64,000 nucleotides of DNA from Adiantum capillus-veneris (Eukaryota > Streptophyta > Polypodiopsida > Polypodiales > Pteridaceae), in the NCBI GenBank assembly GCA_014529385.2, contig CM043967.1:1243001-1307000 (forward strand). Reading direction: 5' to 3'. The notes beneath the pieces were generated by a model. That model was not told the DNA's origin, searched no databases, and worked only from the letters and a program-made list of their open reading frames with translations. Position 1 is the stretch's first letter; each line of letters opens with the position of its first letter. A program made the position numbers and the translations under genes. This document shows positions 1 to 9,289 of the stretch, one piece after another.

Positions 1-2
1 CT

Positions 3-557
3 GTCAAGAGGATTTTCCGCTACCTTAGTGGCACTTTACATCTTGGCTTGTTTTATCCCAAGGGGGGATCATTGCCGCCAGACTTACATGCTTTTTCGGA
101 CTCAGATTGGGCTGGTTGTTTTGACACACGAGTGTCCACAAGTGGTTTTTGTTTCATGCTTGGCAGTTCATGTATATCATGGTTGAGCAAGAAGCAACCT
201 ACTGTGGCCACTTCGAGTTGTGAGGCTGAGTACATGGCAGTCTTCACAGCTACGGTTGAGTGTGTATGGCTCAGACGCCTTATGGCTGACTTGGGTGTTG
301 GACAGGACACTGCCAACACTATCTACACTGACAGTCAGAGCGCATTGGCAGTTGCGAGGAACCCAGTTTTTCATGCTCGCACAAAGCACATTGAGGTGCA
401 TTACCACTATGTCAGGGAGAGGCTCTCAGCAGGAGAGATCAGCTTGGCTTATGTGCCAACACAGGACAACCTTGCAGATCTTTTCACAAAGGCATTGTCT
501 CGTGAGAAGCTTGAAGCTTTCCGCAAAGCTTTGGGCTTACTCCCCTTTGTGGACTGA
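3..557 (+). CDS. Ty1/copia polyprotein, C-terminal RNase H (partial)
   Basis: The frame is open from the left edge to a TGA at 555-557, so this is the 3' end of a longer pol gene. It reads through the RT-RNase H connection (RIFRYLSGT) into a copia RNase H with its acidic residues in place: SDSDWAG, CEAEYMA, DSQSAL and a late LADLFTK. The typical copia phrases SCISWLSKKQPTVATSS and RTKHIEVHYHYVRE are also visible. RNase H removes the RNA strand during reverse transcription in the virus-like particle. About 65 bp downstream come a polypurine tract and an LTR, the usual order for a copia element. No internal stop is seen, so the insertion may be young. The assignment is secure; whether the whole element is intact cannot be judged from here. 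Confidence 0.93.
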   Translation, partial: VKRIFRYLSGTLHLGLFYPKGGSLPPDLHAFSDSDWAGCFDTRVSTSGFCFMLGSSCISWLSKKQPTVATSSCEAEYMAVFTATVECVWLRRLMADLGVGQDTANTIYTDSQSALAVARNPVFHARTKHIEVHYHYVRERLSAGEISLAYVPTQDNLADLFTKALSREKLEAFRKALGLLPFVD

Positions 558-620
558 TCCTGTCCTCAGGGCATGGCACTTCCCTTTACTCATGTGCCAG
601 CTCTCGTTCACCGCATCACT

Positions 621-859
621 CCAGGGGGGATTTGTTACCATATACATGTGGTAGTGATGTGTGTGAACACACTAGGACCGCCGGGGCATTTTTTCCCTCT
701 TTAGGAGGTTTTTTCCCCCGTGCATTGTATATACGCCCATCACTCTAGGGCTATCTATCTTTCCATTGCACACTAAGTAACACACTCTCTATTGTGTGCC
801 TTGAGCTTCCTTCGTCTTCTCCAAGCTGTGTGTGTTTCTCTGCAACCCTAATTCCAACA
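621..859 (+). repeat. Polypurine tract and 3' LTR of the copia element
   Basis: A purine run (CCAGGGGGGA, 621-630) lies just before TGTTACC at 633. The tract ends at CCAACA (859), giving a TG...CA unit of about 227 bp with short inverted termini (TGTT/AACA). A TATA-like stretch at 727-733 would be the LTR promoter. The five bases after the end (CTAGC, 860-864) would be the target duplication, but the other copy lies outside the window. The 3' boundary is inferred from the inverted termini. Confidence 0.6.
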
Positions 860-1049
860 CTAGCGATTTTTGAACCCATCTTGTTTTTGGTCCTTGTGTG
901 ACCATCTTTTGAATTTTCTTCTTTGCTCAATGACTTGATGGACACTAGGCTTTGGTAGCCATAACTGATTGTTTCCATTGTAGAAGCCCTGATTTTGTAG
1001 TTGATGATGAGGTATCTATCTATAGATTGTAGTAGCCTTGGTTTCATTT
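860..1049. other. No feature recognised
   Basis: Flank between the copia LTR and the minus-strand relic. Only short chance frames are visible. Confidence 0.4.
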
Positions 1050-2490
1050 GGCTTCTGTTGGCTTTTGGTTGTCATTCCTTGCCTTTGGGTAGAAGCTTGT
1101 GCTACATGATTCTCTTGGCTATCCTAGATTGAGCTACAATTTTTGGTAACCATATTTGAGTGTTACCTTTATAAAATCCTTGTGCTTTGAGTAGCTTCAC
1201 TGGAATCATCTACAGCTTCACCTGTTTGTGCTAGGTAGCTTCACCGAGGTCTAACTTTGGTACCCAAACTTGTCGCATTGTTTATTGCCTTGATGTTTGC
1301 TTTTGCCTTTTGTGGTAGTTCTTTCTCTTGATTGAGTTGTTTGTCTTTTGTTTATAGCTCATCTTGCTCTTTGTAGAACTCTTTGGTTGAGGCGAGTAGA
1401 TCCAGGCTGTTACTTTATGCTTTTTGGCCCAAACATTAGCATTTCCTTGGAAGTAGCCCTAAGAAGTGATTGACTCATTTGATGCCACCCACCCTGTCAC
1501 CTTTTGTTGTTGTAGTTGAGCTTGTGCTTCATGTATCCAAATTGGGTCTTTGACTTGGATGTGCGCTTTGGATACTAACACTTGGTTGATTCTCTTCATC
1601 TTCTTCCTAATGCTTTGATGTGATGGAAACTTTGGTTGATAGAATTTTTGTTTCAGTTTCTGTTGCATTGTTGATGGTTTGGCTCTTGATGTAGCATCTT
1701 CGTGGGAAGTTTTATGGAATCTCATTGAGGGTAAAGTCGTCTTGAAAGGTTGATATGGTGATTTCTTCTCTGCATGGATTTGAGAAACTTCATGGAGTCT
1801 TACCGTTGTCGTTGTTGAAGCTTTTGATTGTTGTCAAAAGAATATGTTCCTCCAGCTTTTTGTCAGGATCAAACTCTCTTTGGTACGATGGGATTCAATC
1901 ATGTGGAAAATATCCTTGTACTCCCCATTACTCAACTTGAGTACGGATTCTGCCATGCCAAAGCTAGGAATTGGTATTTTTGAGCTTGTGTACACGATCT
2001 CCTCTAGCTCGGTGATTGGCGGCTTTCCCATCATTATCCACGTATCATAAGACATTAGATTCTTTGTTGCTTCTGGATCTATCACAGTTGACATGTGATT
2101 TTGCGTCCTTTTTCTCCGCATATGCTGAATTTGATTGAACTTGGAAACTTTTTTCCTTCATCTGCTTTCATTTGCACTTTTTTTGGAGTCGGATTCTTTG
2201 AAACAACTTTTGTCGATTCTTTAGGTATGTCAATGATGACATTTTCCGTGGTTGCTCTACTTCCTTTGTTTGCACTTTGGCACCATGGCACCATGCTCCA
2301 TGATGTAGCTATCTGTCTCACCTTTTCTGCTTTCATACTCACAAACTTTGTTAGCTTTCTTCATCACCTTTATTGTAAATAAGGGAGTTATATCATAGCC
2401 ATCTTCATCGCAAAATTTTGTGTTGGTTGCCTTATTTACACAGACATCAAGAGTCACCAGTATTTGATCCCATCCAACAGGTTTAAACAA
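1050..2490 (-). pseudogene. Gag/protease relic of a minus-strand gypsy-like element
   Basis: Reading leftwards from 2490, several broken frames succeed one another. The clearest lies at about 2121-1834, where VIDPEATKNLMSYD matches the active-site region of retroelement aspartic proteases (normally [L/I]DSGATxNxIS), with the active-site Ser changed to Pro. It is followed by a protease-like strand pattern (KLSNGEYKDI). Upstream frames (2490-2082) resemble a gag tail rich in Lys. Downstream frames contain short Trp-Val/Ile-containing phrases (WIHEAQAQ, QVWVPK) of a kind I associate with some plant gypsy gag-pol proteins. No reverse transcriptase, LTR or primer site was found. The protease call is moderately supported; the extent is approximate. 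Confidence 0.45.
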
Positions 2491-3311
2491 ATCCTTTGGA
2501 AAAGGCGGGGGGGGGACTAACCCAGGTTGATTACTTGTAATGATTTGTCACCAATGTGCACTAGACCTCGGATGAATTTTGGGAAATTTTTATATCAAGT
2601 CACACATCAAATTTGCATCGAGCTGATCATAGATAAGGGCTAATTTGGAGCAGGTTAAGGGTTGATTTACACCGGCTTTGGATGGGTCAGAATTGGACGA
2701 GTAGCCGAAGTGCATGCAAATCGGGCACATAATTTCAAATTCAAACTAAGACACATTGAGGGTACATCTTGTTATCAACAAAAGTGGTGCCTTGGTGCGT
2801 TGCCAATCAAAATGCTACACACTCTTTGACTAGTTTTACTCAGTTAGATAATGTGAAACACAAATTTTATATGTAAGCGTTAAGAGAAATACCGAATGGG
2901 CGCCCACCTGGTCGGACATGTAGTCGGACACCACATTTGTATTTTATTCATTTTTTGAGCTAGTGTGGTGATATTCTGTGTAAATCTTAATTCTAGAGTA
3001 GAAGTCGATTCCCTGAGTTGTAATTCCATCATGACAATTGTAAAGGTCCATGTGAATCGGCCACTGACCATTTAGAATGTCCTAGGTATAAAGTTTAATA
3101 ACCTTAATGTGAAAGAAGGCTTATCTTTAGAGAAGAAAAGAGATCTGCTGTACGTACGATTAAGCTACGATTCTCCTCCAATTTGTAATCATCGCAACTA
3201 ATGATTGGGTAATCCATTTTCGATTCAGAAACTTGCATTGTGTTCCTCTTTCTTTGCTCTTTTAATTAAGTGTAAGCACTGTCAGTTTTGTTGTGGTTCA
3301 CGACTATGTGT
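2491..3311. other. No feature recognised
   Basis: AT-rich sequence between the relic and LTR A. A short G run at about 2505-2515 is the only simple repeat. The short frames here have no recognisable similarity. Confidence 0.4.
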
Positions 3312-4541
3312 TGTCATGCATTTTTTGGATAAGCATGAAGTCACTAAGTCATGCCAAAAAGCTTGCCCACTAGCCTCATGTATATATGTGTACATAGCCC
3401 TGCAAGTTTTGGAAGTGGCCTTGTAAAAATCCATGTGACTTTTCCAAGCTTGAATTCTGATGTTTTGGGTTGTTATAGACTCCAAAACATGGGTTTTAAT
3501 AAGTACTTTTAGCCGTGCTTTATAGCTTGTGAATTGGACTAGTACATCATGAGTCATGAGCATCCGAAGCGAGCGGTCTCAACTTAGAAGGTGATTGCGG
3601 GTGCATGCGACAAGGGCAACTGGGCCAACTTGGGGGTCTAATATTAGAAATGCTGAAGTTTTACATTTTTGGAGATAGCCGAGGTGATGGGCTTCGAGCT
3701 GTGTGCTATGGTGTGTCATTCGGTGACCGGAGCAGCAAGCTATCCCTCAAGGAAAATTGTCCGAGAAGTCCTCTTATGCTTTGGGAGAAGTTGAAAATTT
3801 TGGGGGAAGTTGGGAAGCTTGAGGAAGTTGCCATGTGGCATGGGAGTAATCCCACATGAGAAAAGGAAAGGGGAAAGTGGGGGGTATATAGGGCACTTTG
3901 GGTACCCATTATGGTGTATCAAAGGTGAGAGGAGCTCTCTCAAGGCTTGGCTATGGGAGCTCGTGGGCTCATGGGGAAGGAGATGGTGCATTTTTTGAGT
4001 TCCCACTGCCTGGATAGACGCCTGACCACTTTTTTGGTCCCCGAACACTTGTCCCCACCCCATTCCTTGGTCAAAGGGTCACTGCTGATACCTCATTCTT
4101 CACCCAAAAAAGGCTAAAATTGAACCAATTAAAATGTGCCTTAGGAGAGAACCTTGTCGGCTAATAAGAGGGAGAAAAATCTTCGGGAAAAAGGATAAGA
4201 AAGCCCCCATTTTAATAGCTTCAACGCGTGCAAAACTTCCAGAGAGCTCATTTTTTAGCAAGAGAAAGTACACCTCCATGTTCAAGTGGCCATAACTTCT
4301 TCATTTTTTCTCTGCTTTTTGTCTATGGATACTCTACATACATCTTCACAAGATGAGCTTCGTCATGATGTCCTTTGTTTCTCCTGATTTTAAGTGTGTT
4401 CTATGCTTGGAGGGTTTTTCATAAATCTCTACAGGTGTTTACCACAGGTGTTTTCATCCATGCAATAGTTCTTCCTTTCGACGGTGTGGCTCGTGCACGG
4501 CTATAGAGATATTAACTTTCCTTCTCGTTTGCATGCCAACA
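3312..4541 (+). repeat. 5' LTR of element A
   Basis: About 1.2 kb that recurs in direct orientation at 7002-8169 with point differences and small indels. Shared landmarks include the start around TTTTTTGGATAAGC, a TATA-like GGGTATATAGGGCA near 3883-3893, and an end at CCAACA (4541). It probably begins TGTC at 3312, which gives TG...CA termini, but the 3' copy has AG there. The 5' copy carries about 50 bp near its end (after AATAGTTCTTCC) that the 3' copy lacks. A primer-binding site follows, which fixes this as the 5' LTR. Confidence 0.8.
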
Positions 4542-4547
4542 TTGTTT

Positions 4548-4568
4548 TGGTGCCCCCACGGAGGAGCA
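4548..4568 (+). other. Putative primer-binding site of element A
   Basis: TGGTGCCCCCACGGAGGA begins 6 bp after the LTR end. It partly resembles the complement of a plant tRNA-Asp 3' end (TGGCGCCGTTGCCGGGGA), which many gypsy elements use. Several mismatches make the tRNA assignment tentative, but the position is right. Confidence 0.45.
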
Positions 4569-4815
4569 AGTGTTCCTATGCTTCAATTCCTGTGAAATAT
4601 GTCTATTCTGCAGGTAGTGAATGTAAAAGGGATGTGGATAGCACTAGAGGTGGTCGTATAATTGTGATTGCAACCTTTGGAGGGTCGTGAGCTTTTGTGA
4701 AACCAAGAACTAGGGGCCGGGTTACCCAGTGTGAGGTGGATTAGGTACTGGAGCGATCCATCGTCATCCCTTGAGCTTTCAACGTCTCATGTGAGTGTTT
4801 TTGTGGCAATCAAAC

Positions 4816-5714
4816 ATGGCAGACGAGTTCCCACAGTTTTATGGATTGCCTAATGAAAATGCAAAGACTTGTATTGAAAAATTGGAAGTCAATTGCTTAC
4901 TGCGAAATATACTAGACCAAGCTATATTGTTGTGGCTGCTGCAATACAGTTTACCGATGGAGGCAAAAGTTTGGTTACACAATCATGAAGAGTTAGTGCA
5001 GGCACAAATACCACGGGTAGTTTTGGACTACAATTGTGTGAAGCAAGATTTCCTGGCATAGTATAGATCCATTGAAGTACCTGATGAAGTTTGACATGAA
5101 ATTTTGGGGTACACTCAAAAGAGTAATCAGAGTGTTGATTATTTTTCATGCATTTCACCCGTTTATGGAATAAATGGGCCCGAGCTTTGGGAAATGAGAT
5201 CCCTCTATCCATGTTAAAGAAGGACTGTTTCGTTGCAAACTTAAAAGAAAGTCTGAAGTTCAAAGTTGACCTGAAAAGGCCCACCACCTTCGAGGAGGCA
5301 GTCGCTATTGCCAGAGAGAAAGAGTGGAAGGCTCAAAGACTTAATGAGTATGGGAAAGTGGTCCCTGTGCAAAATAATGGTGGCCAAAAGAAGGAGAATC
5401 GGACAGAAGCTGGAGGCCAGCCTGTTCAAAGGGCTACTAATACTGAACAGTTATAGTGAAATATGCAAGACAGAATGACCATGATGCAGGAATTGCGACT
5501 AAGTGTTCTTGGAGGTGGAGGCAGTCGTGGTGGCGGTCGTGGTAGAGGGATGGCTCAAGCATGTGAAGCCTAGCCTAATGCTAATGCGGGTCATGGACAA
5601 GGTGGTTTTGAGCCGTAGAGGAGGCTCATTCCTACTTGTTATAATTGTGGTGAGCTTGGTCACATCAGCACTATTGTTCAAAGCCAACAAGGATGGGAGG
5701 TGATATGTTCCCAA
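4816..5714 (+). pseudogene. Gag of element A (decayed)
   Basis: An ATG at 4816 starts a gag-like frame (MADEFPQFYG). It stops at about 5059 and resumes in another frame at 5148-5456, where KWARALGNEIP and FEEAVAIAREKEW look like the capsid C-terminal part of plant gypsy gag. A third block has a zinc-knuckle core at about 5637-5675 (CYNCGELGH). The last Cys of the C-x2-C-x4-H-x4-C pattern is replaced by Val, probably through a nearby indel. Gag would form the particle and bind element RNA. At least two frame breaks show that it is not translatable. It sits directly between the primer site and the protease, the normal order. Confidence 0.65.
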
Positions 5715-6106
5715 TCCCCCAACAGATTCCTAACATGGCTAATGATTATGCATTGCATATATGGGGAGATCAAGGTACTGAGCATGAAAATTGGGCTTCA
5801 ACCTGTGGTGGTCATGTGGGTATTGTGCGGGTTGAAAAGAAAGAAAAAGATGTACTGCTCGTGGGCAAAAGAGAGAGGGAAGGCTATGCTGCACCATATC
5901 CTAGCAAAAAGAAAGGGAAAGTGAAAGAGGGTGAAGATGTGAAAGTCAAGAGGAAGAGAGGACATCATAGACGGTTTAAAGTGGTATATTTACCCTTGGG
6001 AGAAGGCCAAACAACTTATAGTTTAAAGGAAGACCTTTTTGGGAGGAAAGTAGATTGTAATTTTGGACAATTGATGAATATGATGCCCAAACTTGAGAGG
6101 TAGTGG
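5715..6106 (+). pseudogene. Basic linker region between gag and protease of element A
   Basis: An open frame at 5693-6103 encodes a Lys/Arg-rich segment (KSKKKGKV-like, KVKRKRGHHRRF) with no recognised fold. It ends at a TAG and the protease frame follows almost at once. It is probably the gag tail or spacer of the same polyprotein. I infer this from position and base composition only. Confidence 0.4.
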
Positions 6107-6115
6107 AAGTCATTA

Positions 6116-6594
6116 GTGAATCCAGAGAAAGAGACGAAGCATGGACAAGTCAGAGTGTTGGTTGTGGGAGAGCTACCCGACATTTGTCATGTGGTGAATG
6201 CTTGGCACAAAGGTGTGGGCATGGGAGAGGCCTACATTGATGGAGGTGCTCAAGTTTGTGTGATCACACAGTCATGTGTCGAGAGACTGGGTCTCATTAC
6301 ATGCAGAAGCTCTAGGATTTGGATTCGACTAGCAAACCACGCCAAGGTGAAGTGTTTGGGGATGATTAAGAATTTGGAAGTTGAAGTCTTTAACTTGAAG
6401 GTTATAGTAAACTTTCATGTTATGCAAGCTGGTCTAGGAGCTTTTCCTCTCATTTTGGGATGACCGTGATTGAGAGATGTTGGTGCTGTGCAAGATTGGG
6501 GCAAGGGCACAATCTGTGTGTATGGTAGGAAGGGTGAAAAAAGGGTGTTTGATATGACTACAAAGCAACCTATGGCACTAAGATGTGAGTGAGA
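6116..6594 (+). pseudogene. Retroviral-type aspartic protease of element A
   Basis: The frame contains AYIDGGAQVCVIT, matching the D-[ST]-G-A active-site loop with Ser replaced by Gly, then a flap-like region and a C-terminal PLILG. The family reads ILGRPWLRD at this point. Here the Arg codon is TGA (6461-6463) and the Trp codon is TGA (6467-6469), after which the same frame continues as LRDVGAVQDWGKGTICVY to a stop near 6592. So two nonsense changes explain the apparent end. The enzyme would process the element polyprotein. No reverse transcriptase follows; the next landmark is the 3' LTR. Confidence 0.7.
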
Positions 6595-6619
6595 ATGATG
6601 AATCCAAATTTACCAGTGA

Positions 6620-6806
6620 AGATTGTTCTAAAGATTCATAAAGTAGCTCTACTTCCAGTTCCAGTGAGGAGGGTGAAGTGTCATTCTTGTTGTTGGACGA
6701 GGAAAAGAGAGAAGATAGTTCTGAAGATTCATAAAGTAGCTCTACTTCCAGTTCCAGTGATGAGGGCGAAGTGTCATTCTTGTTGTTGGACAAGGAAAAG
6801 AGAGAA
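6620..6806 (+). repeat. 93-bp tandem duplication in the internal region of element A
   Basis: Two near-identical copies with a 93-bp period (GATTCATAAAGTAGC at about 6633 and 6726), ending in GGAAAAGAGAGAAG. The period is 31 codons, so a frame is preserved. In that frame each unit gives a Ser-rich, acidic stretch (SSTSSSS, EEGEVSFLLL). Confidence 0.7.
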
Positions 6807-7001
6807 GTTAGTGAAGTGTTGCAAATATCACGGAATATAAATGCTTCAAGCCGTTTAGAGCAACTTGAAGAATTGATGCAACCTAAACACGAATTGCCAG
6901 TGAAGGAAGAGTTAATTCAAAATATGTTGAGTACTGATTTGATGCAAGGAGAAAGAAGGGAGTACTTAAAAGCATGGGTAAGGATCATTTGAATAAGCAT
7001 G

Positions 7002-8169
7002 AGTCCAACATTTTTTGGATAAGCATGAAGTCACTAAGTCATGCCAAAAAGCTTGCCCACTAGCCTCATGTATATATGTGTACATAGCCCTGCAAGTTTT
7101 GGAAGGCCTTGTAAAAATCCATGTGATTTTGCCAATCTTGAATGCTGATCTTTTGGGTTGTTAGAGACTCCAAAATATGGTTTTTAATAAGTATTTTCAA
7201 CCGTGCTTTATAGCTTGTGAATCGGACTTGTACATCATGAGTTATGAGCATCCAAAGCGGGCGGTCTCAACTTAGAAGGTGATTGTTGCGGGTACATGCG
7301 ACAAGGGCAACTGGGTCAACTTGGGGGTCTAATATTAGAAATGCTGAAGTTTTACATTTTTGGAGATAGCTGAGGTGATAGGCTTTGAGCCGTGTGTTAC
7401 AGTGCATCATTCGGTGACAGGAGTAGCAAGTTATGCCTCGAGGAAAATTGTACGAGAAGTCCTCTTATGCTTTGGGAGAAGCTGGAATTTTTTGGGAAAG
7501 TTGGGAAGCTTGAGGAAGTTGCCATGTGGTATGGGAGTAATCCCACATGAGAAGAGAAAATGGGAAAGTGTGGGGTATATAGGGCACTTTGGGTACCCAT
7601 TATGGTGTATCAAAGGTGAGAGGAGCTCTCTCAAGGCTTGGCTATAGGGGCTTGTAGGCTTATGGGGAAGGAGATGGCATATTTTTTGAGTTTCCACTAC
7701 CTGGACAAGTGCTTGGCCACTTTTTTGGTCCCCGAACTCTTGCCCACACCCCATTCCTTGTGGTCAAAGGGTCACCGACAGCTCATTTTCACCCAAAAAA
7801 ACCAAAATTGAACAAATTAAAAGGTGCCTGAGGAGAGAACCTTATCAGCTAAGAAGAGAGCGAAAAATATTTGGAAAAAAGGATAAGAAAGCCCCCATTT
7901 TAATAGCTGCAACACCTGCACAACTTCCAGAGAGCTCATTTTTTAGCAAGAGAAAGGACACCTCCATGTTCGAGCGGCCATAACTTCTTCATTTCTCCTC
8001 TGTTTTTTGTTTATGCATACTCTACGGATATCTCCACGAGACGAGCTTTGTCATGATTCCTTTGTTTCTTATGATTTTGAGAGAGTTCTATGCTTGGAGG
8101 GTTTTGCATAAATCTCTACAGGTGTTTTTGTCCGTGCAATAGTTCTTCCTTCTCGTTTACACGCTAACA
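7002..8169 (+). repeat. 3' LTR of element A
   Basis: Direct copy of 3312-4541 ending at GCTAACA (8169). It is somewhat shorter because the ~50-bp block near the end is absent. The flanking ACGTC (8170-8174) has no counterpart before the 5' LTR, so no clean target duplication is seen. The LTR of element B starts 6 bp further on. Confidence 0.8.
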
Positions 8170-8174
8170 ACGTC

Positions 8175-8654
8175 TGTGAGCCTTAATTGCAGATTTGCGT
8201 GCTTAAATCATCATTTTAAGTCATTTTGACCATAGGAGAGTGTTCTTAGACCATAGGGTGACCTTTCTGGATAGTTCTGTTGCAGTTTTCAAGACCTTTT
8301 TCATGATGGATCGTGATTTTGGTACCTTGAAGGATTGCGACCAGACTTGGTAGGATAGTGCCCCTAGGTGTCCTAGACCTCCTCCTAAAGTTGCGTTGCG
8401 TTTCGAATCCGTTCAAGTGTCAAAATGGCGTGATGACCTAGAGCTATGAGAAAGGACATAGGAAGATTTCCCTGATCATTGAGTGTTGGTTTGCTTGTAG
8501 AGTTTTTGTGTTTACTTGAAAAGGTTCACTTCTTGAGATTGATGATCTCAAAGAGTCTCCGTGTCCCCCTCCAAGTCACTTCCCTGAGTATTGACATTAT
8601 GTTAGTGCCAGATTGCAATGCTACAGACGTCCGTCTTGCAACGACCCGCTAACA
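8175..8654 (+). repeat. 5' LTR of element B
   Basis: Starts TGTGAGCC and ends CTAACA, and is followed at once by a primer-binding site. Those two ends define a roughly 480-bp LTR. No second copy is present in the window, so the 5' boundary rests on the TG start and on the end of LTR A. It may have inserted at or beside the end of element A. Confidence 0.55.
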
Positions 8655-8655
8655 T

Positions 8656-8674
8656 TGGCACCACTGCCGAGGAT
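8656..8674 (+). other. Primer-binding site of element B (tRNA-Asp-like)
   Basis: TGGCACCACTGCCGAGGAT directly follows the LTR end. Compared with the complement of a plant tRNA-Asp 3' end (TGGCGCCGTTGCCGGGGAT), the few differences are mostly transitions consistent with cytosine deamination. Confidence 0.65.
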
Positions 8675-9289
8675 ATGATCCTTAGATGGTGAGTGACCTA
8701 TTGCGTATTTAGAGAGTTTTTTTCTAAGATTTGTCTCTCCATTCCATTTACATCTTAACAGTGAAGCAGGATGACACGGGGTTTAGTGCTTGGTAGAGTT
8801 TAGAAGTCGAGGACTTGCTAGATCTATTCTCGAGAGGTAAAGAGGTTTGTGAGTGAGATAGCCAAAAGCATTTCATTCTCTGATTTTCTCTATGCTTACA
8901 GAGTGTTGTTCCGTTTTCCATTCACGACTTTATTTTGTACCATTTTGTTTGTTTTTATTTCATGTTTTATTTCAGTACTTAGGAGTAGGGTAAGTAGAAA
9001 CTATCACCATCAAATTTGGGCTAAAAGATTAAGGGAAAAAAGGGTGAAAACCATATTTTGGCCAAAATGACCATAACTCCGAAATTCTGAAAATTTGATG
9101 GCAGAGACCGCAAAAGTGATCCAAATTCAAAAATTTTGCAAAAAGTGGTCAAAAGAGCCAAAAACAGAACATTGTCAAAACTGTCGAAGTCAATTATAGA
9201 AGTCAGTTTTGGTTGGGCAAAACTCATCCAAATTCAAAAATTTCTTCATTAGCAGGCTACAAAAATCTTAAGTTATCAGCACACCAAAG
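8675..9289 (+). other. Leader of element B before the repeat array
   Basis: Untranslated-looking sequence between the primer site and the repeat array. From about 9010 it already contains fragments of the array unit (GCAAAAAGTGGTCAAAAGAG near 9137). Confidence 0.45.

Noticed and set aside
53-654. Overlapping frames in the copia RNase H region
   Set aside because: Shadows of the clearly conserved RNase H frame.
3706-4063. Minus and plus frames in LTR A, repeated at 7397-7754
   Set aside because: They repeat only because the LTR repeats, and lie in untranslated LTR sequence with no domain.
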